Below are positions 25,346 through 40,000 of a DNA stretch of 64,000 bases, one piece after another. Positions within the stretch are counted from its first letter, which is position 1. Every line of letters starts with the position of its first letter. Position numbers and translations under genes: made by a program. The stretch comes from Polia nebulosa. Its lineage: Eukaryota > Arthropoda > Insecta > Lepidoptera > Noctuidae. The DNA is taken from positions 30,910,008-30,974,007 of the forward strand of contig OX589603.1 of the NCBI GenBank assembly GCA_951329385.1, given 5' to 3'. The notes under the pieces are model-generated. The model was not told the origin of the DNA and ran no database searches. It saw nothing but the letters and a program-made list of their open reading frames with translations.

Positions 25346-27791
25346 TAATAGTTTTGTTCTAGCTGATCAGTTTTTCAGGGCCTTGTGTGTATACAGTGCT
25401 TTGCACACTAGTAGAACCCAGAACTGGGTGATTTTTTACATCTTGTTGGGTATAATGGTACATTAATTTTTTGTTATCATTATGGATTTGTTACTTAAAT
25501 TATTACTCATTATGCCGTTATTAACTTCTTAGAGACTTATATATAGACTAGTCTACTTGATACTTGGCTTGGTAGATACTTTTACACCATATTGAGTATA
25601 AAAGTATCGAGGCGGCAGAATGCGTACTTTTTTAAACAGTCATTTTTGACAATTACCATAATAATGTAAATATGCAAGTGGTTAATGTGCGTAATATTTA
25701 AAGGGGCCTTGTTTCGTGAAATGACCGGTGATTGTTGGTTGATTCAACACTTTTTGGTACACTTGAAGAATCTGGGGAAATCGTAAGATATACTTTCATA
25801 ATACTTTCGTGTCATCATTCTACCTCCATCCATTGGATCATTTTATTCATGAACGTCATTGAAATCATTACTCCTTTATCAAAGTGCCATTATAGCTACT
25901 CTCTTAGATTGGAGCTAGCCAATTTAGTTGTGGAGTACCTGCTTCTACTTACCCCCAGATTATTTATTTGTATCATTACTGGTTTTGAGGCCTTAACATG
26001 TGGTGTATAGTCAACTATACAAGTTTTCTAAAATTGTACATATTGTATAAACTCGGCTTTAAGACATGCGAGACTGTATATATAATGTTACATATATGTA
26101 CTATAATTAATTATTTATAATTATGAAATATGCCTTACCTTAGCAAGTAAATTATTTAAGAGTTATTGTATAATTTCAACATTTTTTTTACAAAAAAATA
26201 TACATTATTGAAATATAATTTGACACAATATTTTGTATTGGAGAATTCGTTTAAAAGTGAAGAAGGCTGTGTGAAAAGCATTTTTATTGACTTCAAATGG
26301 AAAAATCAAAGGTCTGTTTTGAGAGAATTTTGATAACCTTGCTTTAGCAAATAACAACAAGGGTTGAAATACTTTCTTACAAGATAGCCAGAGATCTAAT
26401 GAAATAGTTAAATACAGAACAAAGGTTATTGAAATTCTCGCAAAAAGATCTTAATTTATCTCAGTTTTTGTGAGTTATGGGAGCAACATGGAATCGCTTA
26501 GAGTTTTAAACAATTTTAAGTTTAAAAAAAGATCTGCCGATATAATACTTTTGTAAAAGTGCAATCTTATTGAATTAAATAGTTTTAATAACAGATAAAA
26601 ATGTGCCTTGCGTTATAATGAAATAATAATATAATAAATGGGGTAATCCTGAATCGTGTGTAAGTAACAGTCAATTTCACTGGCCTATAAGAATTCTATA
26701 CATTTATATACATATACATGTTATATGATTTTTATTGTGAAGCCTGCTGCCTTCTATAGCATAACGTAGGGTTGGCAGAAAATGAAGACACATTTCAACA
26801 TTGTATAATTTGTGTCCATTATACAATTAAAAAAAGAAAAATATGTCAAATCATTATCAGTCTTTTTCAACATATAAATAATTTAAGTAGCCCTATGTTA
26901 CGCTCTTTTAGTCAGCAAGCAAAAAACCTCGAATTTAAGTGTATAATCGCTTAGACAAAGTGATTGGACAATAAGAAGTAAAATCTAGTCTACGTAGCAA
27001 CTGTGCTTTGTCGTTGGGATGTCGGCGGGAGTCAGGCCAGTTCGGACGATGTGGGACGTAAAAAATGTTTTATCTACTGGGTTTTTGAGTACAATGTGGC
27101 TATTAAGTAATCCTCCATATATTTTGCACGTTATAAATAAAGCCCGAAAAGAAGTACTTAATGAAGTTACCCTAAAAATACAGTAATATTTTAGTACCAT
27201 TTTAATCACAGTTGTAACCACAGTACAAAAAGCCATATTGTACTCAATTAATAGAAATTTTCGAAAATTCATGTACATAATGCGAATGGCAGCTTGTTCA
27301 CAGTAAAATGTATTTTATGCAGTCACAAAAGCATAATTATGAGATATTTATTAATGTTTTGGGTAAAAGCTGTTTAGTCATTGCATTAGACTGATGTAGC
27401 GCCTTAAACGAAATATATTTTGACATATTTCTAATTACATTTTCACTAATTAGTAGGTACCTATTGGGATCAATAGTTTAATTTTAACCAAAAATAATAA
27501 TTAAGTAGGTACCTATGTTGTTATACTTTGCATAAAATGTATAATTGTTATACATTCTGTTTTTCTCCTAAATGCGTTTTGAAAAATGTTTCTTAAGTAA
27601 TTAAAAATATGTCAAAAGCTAAATAATATAAAATTTAATAATGTAGATAGTAATTGTTCTCCCTGATTCGCCGGTAAATTGTTGTGAGTTTGACTGAGAA
27701 GATGGATGAGATTAGGTTATGATAAATTATAAATAAAAGAGAAATATTTTTAAAACTTCTGCCGTTTCATTCGATCCTTGAACTTTACAAA

Positions 27792-27797
27792 TTTATT
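27792..27797 (-). terminator. Candidate poly(A) signal for the SV2-like gene
   Basis: AATAAA on the minus strand about 245 bp after the TAA at 28043. It is the nearest canonical hexamer I found on that strand. Confidence 0.4.
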
Positions 27798-28042
27798 TAC
27801 ACAAAGACACACTAGACTTATTTATAAGTTAAAAAATTACATTTAATAACAGAACAAGTATTACAAATTCTGCTTTGATCACAAAAATCGATATGCGTTA
27901 TTCATAGAAAATAACTGTGATTTGAGTTACAAATAAAAATCTAAATAAAACATTATAGCAACTCACAACGCAAAATTATTTAACACAAACACAAGAATAA
28001 CAAAAATATTTACAATCATTCGTGGTCATTTAACTAAGAACT

Positions 28043-28098
28043 TTACTCTAATTTCTTGAGAGTAGTATTTGGTAAGAGGAAACTCGCCAATCCGCACA
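28043..28098 (-). CDS. SV2-like exon 10 (C-terminus, stop)
   Basis: The acceptor is TTTTGTTTCAG. It encodes VCGLASFLLPNTTLKKLE and TAA at 28045-28043. It finishes helix 12 with the short cytoplasmic tail usual for the family. Confidence 0.88.
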
Positions 28099-31000
28099 CT
28101 GAAACAAAATAAGCAGGTTTAATAAATAGAAAACAGAGCCATCTAGTGAAAACTACGTGGACTGCTAAGTTCATCTGCTTGAACTAACATTTCTATTTGT
28201 CGGTTGGATTTGAACTAGTTGATTCAGTATCTTACCGGTAGAGGGCGCTAGGTGAAGTTTTTTTACCGAATCCGATTATTTCTGTTTCTGACCCTACATT
28301 TAATAGTAAACAGAAGAAAATTATTGAATAATGAAGCTTACCTGCTAAAACGGAACCAATAGTAATGAAAGGCGGCAGGCATCCGTAGTTTATGAGTGCG
28401 GGGAAGATGACGGTACCGGTGATGGTACCCAAACGACCGCTCATGAGGAATGTAGACATCGCCATAACTCTGAGAAAAATATGGAGTTATATAATTCATG
28501 GATCATCTAGTTTTGAAAGTTGTCTGTAAGTTTGTAAGCAAATTGAATTTGAATGTGGTATTTATAAAGCTTGGTAAGTGGATTCTAAGAGTAGGAACTC
28601 AAACACCCTTTCAACATTTGCTCTACAGCGAACCAATAGGGACGTTTTCTGGATATAAAATTAATAATTTTAGTTTCTTCTTTAGTCTGTAAGTTAGATT
28701 ATCCAAAAATAAAAAATAAGAAAGATAAAACGAATCAAAGTTCAAGAGTAGGGGCTAGGTACGTAACTTCGTGGTAAAAAATGTAGCATGGCGTGACGTC
28801 ACGCGAAATTTAAATCCACTGTATATTCCTCATTTTTAGGATCCACAAATCACTACTAGAAAGAGTTTTACCGAGATCAGCTTATTAAATTAAATTAAAT
28901 TCGTTTATTTCGGACCATTGTCCATATGTTACATACAACATGAAAAACAAAACAAAAACAATACAACACACTTACAACACAAAAATAATAGGAAAATATC
29001 AATACAATACATTTTAAGTTCGGAGAGGGGGACCTGTCCACTGCTCACCGAACAGCATGCAAGCGTATCCAGTGGCGCAGCAGTGGAGAGTCCCACCTGT
29101 CCGCGAACACGCTCAGTATGCTGTTGCTGCTGGACCTAACGCGAATCAGCAGCGACGCACACTGTTTCCTAATAAGGGCGTGAAAGCCATTAGTGTGCGC
29201 TTCTGCGAACATAGTCGAAGCACTGCAGAATCGCGGCAGCCCCAGCAGCACCCTAAATGCGTTGTTGTATTGGACACGCAAGGCATTGTATGCCACCAGT
29301 GTATAGTCAACCCACAGGCTGCACGTGTAAAGTGTTTGGCAGTAAGACTTAAAAAGCGTAACTTTCACTCGATTACTGCTATGTGCAAACCTGCGGGCCA
29401 ACATATTACACCGGACAGCCAAAGCCCTACGTGCCCTCTCTACATCAGCGTTGTCTCTCAAGTCTTCGGAAACCCAGTGGCCCAGATACTTGAACTGACC
29501 TTGAACTCTGTTCAAGGCGGTACCCGCTAAGGTAACCGAGGGCACAGACAGACAACTTTTGCCACGGCTCTTAAATACTAGAAGCTCGCTTTTTTTAGCA
29601 TTGTATCTGAGCCCATGGGCCTCCGCGTAAGACTCACATATCCGTACCAAATTACGCAAACCTCCGATCGATGGACTCAGCAGTACCATGTCATCTGCGT
29701 AGCTAATATTGTTGACACAGACTCCGTCTATGTAGCATCCAACATTGGCACTGCTGAGTTCACCGACAAGCTGGTTTATGTACAGGTTGAAGAGCTTAGG
29801 TGAGGTCAGACCACCCTGCCTCACCCCACACTGCAGCCCGTACACATCCGAAAAAGAGCCGGCCCATTTGACACTATTTTTCTGATTGTTGTACCAATAC
29901 CTGAGAACAGAAATCACCTTCGGACTGCAATCTGTCTCAGTTTGCAGCTTATCCCATAACTTATTATATGACACTAGGTCGAAAGCTTTTGAGAGATCTA
30001 GAAAGCATGCAAAGATAGGTGTTTTCCGGTCACTGTAATATTGAACAGTCTGCTTAAGGCACATGATAGCACTCTCCGTGGATACACCAGATCTAAATCC
30101 GAATTGCGCGTCGTGGAGCCTAATGTTCCTGCCCAGGTGTTGGTCAAGCAGACTGAAAAGCTTATAAAGAAAAGGTTGACATTAAAACCTTACCTGAGTG
30201 AAGTAGGGAACAAGTCAACAGTGATGCTGGACAGTGAAGCGCCACACAGTGATGTGAAGGCAAGCGCGCTGGTGACCGTGGCCACCATGGCCACGGTACT
30301 GGTGCCAAGGAATGGCAGCAGCACGATCAGCAAGGCGCTGGTGAAGCCACAGAACCCTGCTACTAAGCGCTTGCCACATCTGGAAGAGGAGATGCAAATG
30401 TTATAAACAATGAACTTGCTACAGCAATTTTGTAATCATCCTAGAATTCTAAATTTGTTTATTTTATTTTTCATTTCCTTTTAATTATGTCTCAACAGTA
30501 TAAATTATTACCCATGGGAAGTTGCGAGGTAACCCCATCACAAGTATCCTTATAACTTACTGGGGTTGCCTCAATTTTGTGCTGTAGAACAATTGTGTGA
30601 GAAACAATAAAGTTATTTTATTTTATTTTTATTATGCAATGGAATGGAATGCAATAAACGACTGAATTTTGAGAAGTGCTGAGATCAGTTAAGATAAGTA
30701 CTGCATATTAATGCAGATTTTCCTTGGTTCCTTTGAGTTTGCTTATGCTATTTATTTGCATAGGTATTATCATCATCAGCCAGTTGATATTTTTCTTCTG
30801 CTAGATAAAGGAGACCTTCGAGACAGAGAAGAGAAGTCCACTGCTGTACAGTGGACGTCTCTTGTCTGTGCGGTCATTGCGATTCTTAAGACTGTCTTAG
30901 CGTTACTTTACGTGCGTCTTCAACACGACCTAACTTTTTGTTTCGTTTCGTGTATAATCTAGATTTTTGTAAAAATACTTAGTTTATCATATGTATTTCA

Positions 31001-34000
31001 CTACTCTATTTCAGACCCATGGATAAACCTAATTAACGTCTTCGCGACGCTATCAAAAATTTTACTCACAATAACCTTAAATACAAGTTTTGATATCTTA
31101 CTTATTAACCAGCGCTCCTCCTATTCCGTACGTCAGCACAGATCCTGCTCCAACAAGGGCACTCTGAAGATACGTCAGCATATCAGCTACAATGGGAACA
31201 CAGACGTCGTCCACAGCCACAGGCTCTGTAGGAGGTGCGATGGCAGAGCAGAGACCCCCTCCTGCGTTGTTACTGATCATGGCGGCTAGTTGAGGGTACC
31301 AGAGGCGGATGGTGTTCGAGCTGCAAATGTAAGGGTAATTAATTAAGTGCTTGCTTATTGTCGCACGAAAAATAACCTTAGTGTGGTTGACAATGAAGCT
31401 GCTGATTGGGAAAATCTGGAAGCAGAACCTAATTATCTGGAGGTAAAGCTATTTATTTATTAAAACTTCATGCAACACAAATGTACAAAGGCGGACTTCA
31501 TGCCTTAGGCATTCTCTACCAGTCAACCAAGGGTGGTGGAGAGATAACATGGCAGGTGCATAAATTGAAACAAATAATAATACTAAGACGAAAATAGTTA
31601 CGAAAGTATATAGTTAAAATAAACATACATATAAATTTAATATAATATACCTACATACGAGTATATAATAATAATGTATGAGTAGGAGGAGTAATGTGTA
31701 ATGTAGTAGTATGTATGAGTTAGAGATAAGGATTTTGAGACGACTCCTTTACTTGTTATGTTGCTGATGATGGATTATTGGGCTCTATTAGGGTCCTAAA
31801 AGCTGCAGAGATAGTAGATGTACTTGGTATTCCAAATGTGATTTAATTTGTGTTTAATTAGGTACTTTGCTTGCCTTCACCAACAGTTATGAAAATAAAT
31901 CTCTCAAGAAAATGAAACAAGGACACACAACTTAATTGTCGTTTCATTAATTAAGTGATGATAAAAATTAAAAGCTGGATTACAATCAGACCGTTCCCAT
32001 CAATTTCCATGGCTAAACCGCTTAGAACCACGCAAAACCATAACAGCAAGAACACTGACCCACATTTTAATGACTGTGTTGTAGCAGTCAGCATATTCTG
32101 CCTTTAACTGCTCAAAGCTATCGACAAACTGGTTCGGTATGCTGGTGTATTAAATAGACCGCTTTGTTTGTTTGTGAACAATTTTTTTTTTGAAAAACGG
32201 CCTCATTTATAAGGAAAATAACCACGTGATTAGTTTAAACACTGATTAGCGGTTCTTAAAAAAAAAAATCTGTTCTATTCTATTCTATTCTATTCTATTC
32301 TTACTCTACTCTACTCTACTCTACTCTACTCTACTCTACTCTACTCTACTCTACTCTACTCTACGCTACTCTATTCTATTCTTAATTCAACATTTTCTAT
32401 CCAGAAGAAGGATAAATATTAATGTGGGTGGCATAGTACTGCGGCGTTGATGAAGGTGTGAACCCGACTCTACTGACCGGCTAGATGGTTCGACGTTTGA
32501 AGAGTAAACATAGAGTAGATTCAAATAGGAAGGTAGTATGTTTGGTTTTGAAAGTGAGTAAAGAAGGGTCCTCCACAGAGGACAGTCGTTTGTGTTAGCC
32601 ATCGATCACTAAAAAAGAACTTAGTGATCGATGATGTTGGCTCAATATTTAATCAATCTAGTGCTGCGCCTGAGTTTTCCTTACCACACTATTCAAGTCC
32701 AGTATAACACTTTCTACACGACAACACGAATCCCAGAAGCCCTAGCTCTAATCATTTGAAGAAGGTTTTCTCTTATAGACAGCTGAATGTGAGGGATGAG
32801 ACCATATGCCATCTTGAACACTCTTAAATAAAATAAGAAGCTGTCAAAGAGGAATAGAGCGAAGCTACTAAACATTAAATTAAAAGAAAAAGAACAAAGG
32901 CGAGGGACGCAGTCAAACAGGTGTTGACACTGAAATGGAAATGGTCAGGTCATATTCAGAGAGCTATGGATGAAAGATGGTCACAAACTATTTCAATTGG
33001 TATCCAATATATAAAAAAGAGGAAGGGTAGACCATCTAAAAGATGGATTGACGACATCATACAGATAGCCGGAGCCTTATGGCCCAGATGGGCAAAGGAC
33101 TTAGCCATCTGGAACGGCTTTCACCGCAAAAGGCGGCACTTACACCTAACAATACTAACCTTATATAAGTACAAAACTAACATCACTAACAAATAAATAA
33201 ATAAGTGCACCACAACACAAAATCTAAATGTAAGGGATAAAATAAAGCTAATAAATAAATGGTTAGCGAGTATTATATATTAAGCTTTAATTTGGTAACG
33301 GCAGAGGAGCGCTTGCGCGAAGTAGGTAATGCCCGATCGGGCGGGTGGCGTAACGGGTATGTCACGGTTCGCGCGGGGGGCGGTTGAGTGGGACACTCTT
33401 TTCTTTTTGTTTTATTTCAACGGCTTTTGTGCACAAGACACCACTTTTTGCAAATATCACGTGGGTACCATGCATAGAGTAACACGGGCCACCGGCGATT
33501 CCAGTTCGCCGTTGGCCTGCGTTGCTCTATGGTACCATGGTAACACTTAGGTAATTCAATTTTAGTTACTGAAACTTAAAATTGGTTTATGAGACAGATT
33601 TTTTGCTACTGATGGTCGTCTAACGTCAGCTGAATCTGCCGGGTTTATAACTCGCAAGAATATTAATAATTTAGGATGGAGAGAAACTGCCTGAGTACCG
33701 CGACTCTGGTACAGGCAACTGAAGAAACATGGGTGTTAGTTAGTAAGAGTCTAACATCACCCGCTCCACCCAGAGCTTCCAAGCTATTCGATGATTTCCC
33801 ACCCCCAAAAAAACCGGCCAAGTGCGTCTCGGACTTCGCACATTTAGGGTTCCGTACCAAATGAGGGAATTATTATTGAAAAAGTATGATTGACATATCA
33901 ATATATTGGTATTTGTTAGTAAAATATACGTAACAACAAACATTTTCTCCAAATTTCAAGTTGTAACAGACGACGGACAGACAGATGGACAGACGGACAG

Positions 34001-37000
34001 ACAAACTCGTGAGTGACAGAAATAAAGCTCCGTTTGGACCCTTTGGGTACGGAACCTTAAAAACGATGGAGGCATTCCAAAGAAAAGATGGATGGATTGT
34101 GTTAGGATTGAGATTGAACAAAAGGATGACAGTAATAACGTGAATGTTGGCAAAACGTAACGGAAAAGAAAACATTGTGTTGCACCGACCTCATGTAGGT
34201 AGCTTGATGATGACAAGGTTAAGAAGATAAGATTTAAGAAGATATAAGGAATGACTTACCCAAACATGCAGCCCATGTGAATGATGCACATAAGGAACAG
34301 CCACTGGGCGTGCGGAGGCCTGAACAAAGGCATCAGCTGTGCGAAGCCCCCCCTCAGGGCTGCGACGCCTTTACCTTGCTGTTCATTCTTTTCTTCAACT
34401 AGGGCTTTTATCTAAAAGATATTATGACAGACTTTTATTAGTTTAGTCATTTGAATGTAAAACTGTGACGTTTTAGCAAGTACGGCTTCGTATCAGGTTT
34501 GCAATTTTCTTTTTTAGTGTTCCGTACCAGAAGGATAACCAACGGGACCATATTTCTAAGCTACCGCTGTCCGTCCGTCCGTCAGTCCGTATCTCATGAT
34601 CCGTAATAGGTAGACAGTTGAAATTGGAATTGGAGAAACGTGTCTTCTCGAAAAAAGTAGACGCGTATAATCTTGTACGATGGCACGGAACCCTTCATGC
34701 GTGAGTCCGACTCGTACTTCGCTGGTTTTTTTTTCCTCAGCCCATGGTGTCCCACTGCTGGGCAAAGGCCTCCCCATAACTTTCCAGCTCTCTTTATGTC
34801 CTCTCCTCGTCAACACGTCAGCAACGAGTTCAGTTTTGTGTTATGCTGGAAAAATCTGCAGGTCGCGTGGGTTCGCTTGGACATTAATCCATAAAGTAAG
34901 TGCTGTGAGAGCGTAAGAAAAGAGTTGGTTCTCATCAACTGCTTCTTGGTGTCAGGAAAAACTTTCTTTAGCAGAAACTTACCGGGTACTCTTCACCTGG
35001 TTTTCCGGTGTTCATTGTGTAGATAACCCTGAAGACGGCCATGGCTTCCTCATTTCGTCCCCTCGTCATGAGGAACTTGGGGCTCTCTGGCAGGTAGAGG
35101 AATGACACTCCGGTCAAGAGCGGCATCACAGCCGTGGAGAAGAGGAACAGGTTCCAGGAATGGATTACTGGAAAATGAAGACACGTGATTTTGAAGATGA
35201 ACGTTTTGAGATGACGTGAGGTTGAAGTTAGCACTTGAATGTGGATGTAAAATAGGGTACCTTGTTTCTTAAAAATGTCTGAGTCACGTAAACAAAAAAT
35301 GAGGAAGATACAGTGCGTTGAAGTTTCGCGTGACGTCATGGTGTGCAACACTTTTTACCACAAAGTGACGTACCGAGCCCCCACTCCTGAACTTTGATGC
35401 GTTTTATCTTTGTCATTTTTTAATAGTCCGGCAAAGCAAAAAATACGTGTCCTATATTTTTGGCTAATCTATCTTAATGACTAAATAGAATTATTATTTT
35501 CATATCCAGGAAACTACCCTATTGTTTGTATGGTAAGGGTACATTTTTTACTATCTTATTCATTCTAATAATAACAAACATCCCTCAACATTATGAATCA
35601 ACGACTTTCTTGGATAAATCCTTTACTGTGCAAGCTGCTCGTCTGTGGAATGCATTGCCTGACCCAATAAAACGCGCTCAACCGTTGCCTGTGTTTAAAA
35701 GGCTGGTAAAAAAAGGTGGTCCTGTTACTGTGATTATCTTTGGCTATATTTTTGTTTTAATTTTTATATATATATTGTATTTGTGTATATATTATCCAGC
35801 ATAATTATGTATGAAGTGTATCTGTTGTATTGTATTGAATATTAGTATTGTCACACCGATGCAGCCCCATATCTTGCATATCTTGTCCAGGCAATTACTA
35901 TCCATTCTAGATTGCCTGGAAGAGATCGTGGAAAGCGATAAGGCCGCCCATTGTATTTACTTTAGTTTTAAGTTTCTTTATGATAAGTATCGTGCTTGGT
36001 GTACAATAAAGATTAAAATAAATAAGAACACACGATCTGCCTGTTTCATTTAATAGAAATTTGCGTGTGATTAAGTTTTTCCTCTCGTATGAGCTAACAA
36101 GCTTTCCAAATAGATAGATAGACTCTACTTTATTGTACACCAAAACAGTAACACAATACAATGGCGGTCTTATCGCTGACAGCGATATCTACCAGACAAC
36201 CTTTGGATGGACTGAAAGCACTTAAAATAAAGAGGGGAGTGGTCTCCGGTGTACTGTACACAGATATAAAAGTATATTGTTATGTAGTTCACTATAAACA
36301 TACATATAATATGTCAATTTCATAGCGAAAAGAAAAGAAAAATCATAAATAAAAAATAGGCAGTCATGAGGACTGCCGACAGAAGTGACAACTGCGCGTC
36401 GTAGCACTCATAGCGGTGTCGGTGTCGCGCGAGTTCAATTGTTTTTTCCCATCTCAAAAATGCCCAACGCGCCTAAAGAAGTTTTCACTTAAAAAAGTAT
36501 TGAGAAAAAAGGTGCTTTAAGGCCCCTCTCGCGGTCCAGTGGCGCCCTCATTGAATAAAAAATCGTAGCATAGAACAGAAAATAAATTTTAAAAAATCCA
36601 ACTTGACGTTTGTTACAAAGAGGATAAAAACGTCCGTTTCTGACACTTTTGCCTACTACTTTGGATACGAAACATTTTGAGACCTGTTTTAACAACGTAA
36701 AAATTCTTTATCCTCTTTGTAACAAACGTCAAGTTGGATTTTTTAATATTTATTTTCTGTGCTATGCTACGATCTTTTAATCAATGAGGGCGCCACTGGA
36801 CCGGGAGAGGGGCCTTAATGATGGAAGAAATTAAATTAGGTCGAAACAGATTAGCATTAGAGAGAAAGGAAATGGTCTTTTATTAGATTTTTAAAAGAAG
36901 CGAGTGACTGGCTTGTCTAACTGGCATCGGCGACGTGTTCTACAATCGCTCAACCTGAGCCCCGAGTGTGAGTTTTATGATTCGCGGCTTTAGCAAGTAT

Positions 37001-40000
37001 GAATTTATAGAATTATAATCATTAAAATCATCAATACAACTATTTCAGTTAGAATTGATGTCAAATGTAAGTACTCGTATTTCATGAAATCATGACATTT
37101 GACATCAATTCTAACTGAGAGAGTTGTATTGATTTTAATGATAACAGTTCTGTAAATACGTACTTGCTACGGCCGCGAATCAAATTTTGACCAACATAAA
37201 ACCTGATACTGACCTGCAAATTGCAAAAAACGTAAGAAAATTTGAATTCGCGGGCTACCTCGCGAATTCAAATTTTGCTCGCGCTTTTACCGTAAAGTAA
37301 ACGTCGACTTGTACTAAAACTGTATAAGCGCCGCCTGGTGACAATAACGGGTAACCTCTTTTTTTCTATACGATTTGACATAAGCCAACGTTTAGTATTA
37401 AAACTCACACTAGGCCCTCTGGACCGTGAACGATTTGTCACAAAACTTGGTACCTATATAGAATGCGACGGTATCAAATTCTAAGATGATCTCAAGTAAG
37501 GCACAGGTAACATCACGCATGTGATAGGTATCACTTACCAATACTATCACCAAACATATGGAACTCCCAGTCTTTGGTGAGGATGGCCCAGGCCAGCAGC
37601 GGCAGGGTGGTGTTGGCGAACGTGAAGAACAGGTTGGTGAGCAGGATGACTCGCGCTCGCAGCTCTGTCCGATGCAGTTCTGCGATGTACGAGATCAGCA
37701 CTGCGAAGGGGCCGTTGAAACTGGAAGGGTTAAATAAAAAAGAAATAAATAAAAGAATAAAAATCCTTTAAGTTCCTTATCGTTTTGAGTTGAGCTACAC
37801 GCTAGCTGACAAATGCTTTCACTGTCTTGACAGGTCCACAGAAATCCACGTGGTGCTTTCCTCAAAAGCTCATCTCAGACGTGTACATGGTACTCATATT
37901 ATTTGACCAGTACAGATTGTATGGACATTAAGAGACTTTCTTCTACATACACCCAAGGAGGAAAACAAGTGTTTTTGTATTAATTTTTGACAGGTTTATG
38001 TAAAGTCACAAAAATCTTAAATGAAAATATTGGTTTTAGATCGTCGACCTGTTTTTCTTCTCTTCCAGATACTGTTGCAGTCAGGTTATTATAGGTATAT
38101 AATTGTCTGTCAATGAGGACAATCAATCTGCCAATCTGCCAGCACCTTTTCCCAACTATCTTGGGGTCGGCTTCCAGTCTAACCGGATGCAGCTGAATAC
38201 CAGTATTTTACATGGAGCGACTACCTATTTGACAACAACCCAGTTGCTGGGTAATACGTTACCCTTTGGTAAGACTGGTTGTCAGACTTTCGAACTTCTG
38301 ACGACCCTAACGACAGTCAAAGATCCACGATTGACAGCCGGGACCAACGTGCTTTCCGAGGCATGGACGTGTCTCGGTATGTAAAGATTAGGGCTTTCAA
38401 ATACCGGATTTTTTGAATACCGGTATTGAAAAATCGCAAGCGTAGCTTAAGGCGCAGTTAAACGACTTTTAATGGTTTTTAACGACTAGTCCTATTTCTT
38501 TGAAAAAAATATATGTCACTCTAGGTAATTACTGTCGTAATTTGATCTGAGAATATTTGAAATTATATTTTTATAATGTCTAACACGGATAAAAAATTGA
38601 GAATCTCGCAAAAACTATAAATCGTATTTTTATGAAACCTTCACTATTCTAAGATCATTTAATTATTTATAATTTAGTCTAAGTGTTTTATTTTAATACC
38701 TGTTCTTTTATGTGTAATAATTTAATAATGCTTCTAATTTCGGACAGCGCTCCTTGTTGGGCGAGTCCTATTAAGTACTGGGTGGTCGTACGACGCGTTA
38801 CGCGAGCTCAGCATAGAATACGCAAGCTCATTGGCATAGGCAAAAGTACCAAAAAAAAAACGGCCGTTTTTGATACTTTTGCTTACTACTTTTGATACGA
38901 AACATTTTGAGTCCTATTTTAACAACGTAAAAATACTTTATCCTCTTTGTAACAATCGTGACGTAGGATTCTTTAATATTTATTTTCTATGCTTTGCTAC
39001 GATTTTTATTCAATGAGGGCGCCACTTGGCGGGTAGTAGACCCGTCACAGCATTAGACCTTAACCTGTTGAATCGACCTGTGCGGCTGCTTTACTTTAGC
39101 CACGACCTCCTATCTGTCTGAAGATTTTCATTGTATTTTCATTGCATATGAAAATACAATGAAATGAATGGGGATATGCCTCCCCATAGACGCAGGCTTG
39201 ATTTCCGCGAACGATAATCAGAAACCCATAAACAGATAAGGTTGTTTACAGTCTGATTAGTCGACAGTGATTAGTAATTATGTGTACTATTAATCAAACA
39301 AGTGCACATGCTAAACACTTGTACGGTAATCAAAGAGTAAACAAGAATTATTGATCGAGTAACCTTGTGACGTGGGCATAGACACGGTCCTTCCTAACAA
39401 CTTTTTTTTTGTGGGTGTGATATCATCCAAGGACTTCTCCCGCTCAAGTCATCAAATGACTTCTTCTGCTCTGGTGGAGCGTTAGGGTGTGTCAGACTCT
39501 TACTGACTAAAACCCACCCCTCCTTCAGTTGCCTGTGCCAAGGAGCGTGGTGACTCTCAACAGTTAACCGTAGAATGTCAGTGTATTCTCTCAGGTATAA
39601 CAAAAAAAAAAGGGTCGTAGGAGTGTTAGAAAGAGTCACCGCAACCTTGGAACATGGGTGGGTTTTAGTCAGAAAGAGTCTGACACACCTCCCGCTCCAC
39701 CAGCGCAGAAGAAGTTATTTGATGACTTCGCACCCTCGAAAAATGAGGTATAACTAAATCACTACGATTGTTATTCCATCTTGCTATAGTCATTGTAAAA
39801 AGTAATGGATAAACATTAAATCACCGATCCTGACGACGCAAAAAATAAGTACCAGAAAAATAAAATTGCAGTTATCCTACTAATATTATAAATGCGAAAG
39901 TTTGTAGTTTGTATGTTTGTGTTTCAATCACGCTATAACGGTTGAAGGGATTTGAATGAAATTTGGCACACGGATTGATTATAACCTGGATTAAAACATA

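Larger units (their letters stand above)
24880..28042. other. Tail-to-tail interval between Dad and the transporter
   Basis: The 3' ends of the two genes converge here. The sequence is very AT-rich, with several AATAAA hexamers on the plus strand and a minus-strand AATAAA at 27792-27797. It probably holds both 3' UTRs. No coding exon or clear repeat was seen. Confidence 0.55.

Noticed and set aside
29057..29530. 157-codon plus-strand open frame
   Set aside because: It is antisense to the LINE reverse transcriptase, which shows the catalytic YADD motif.
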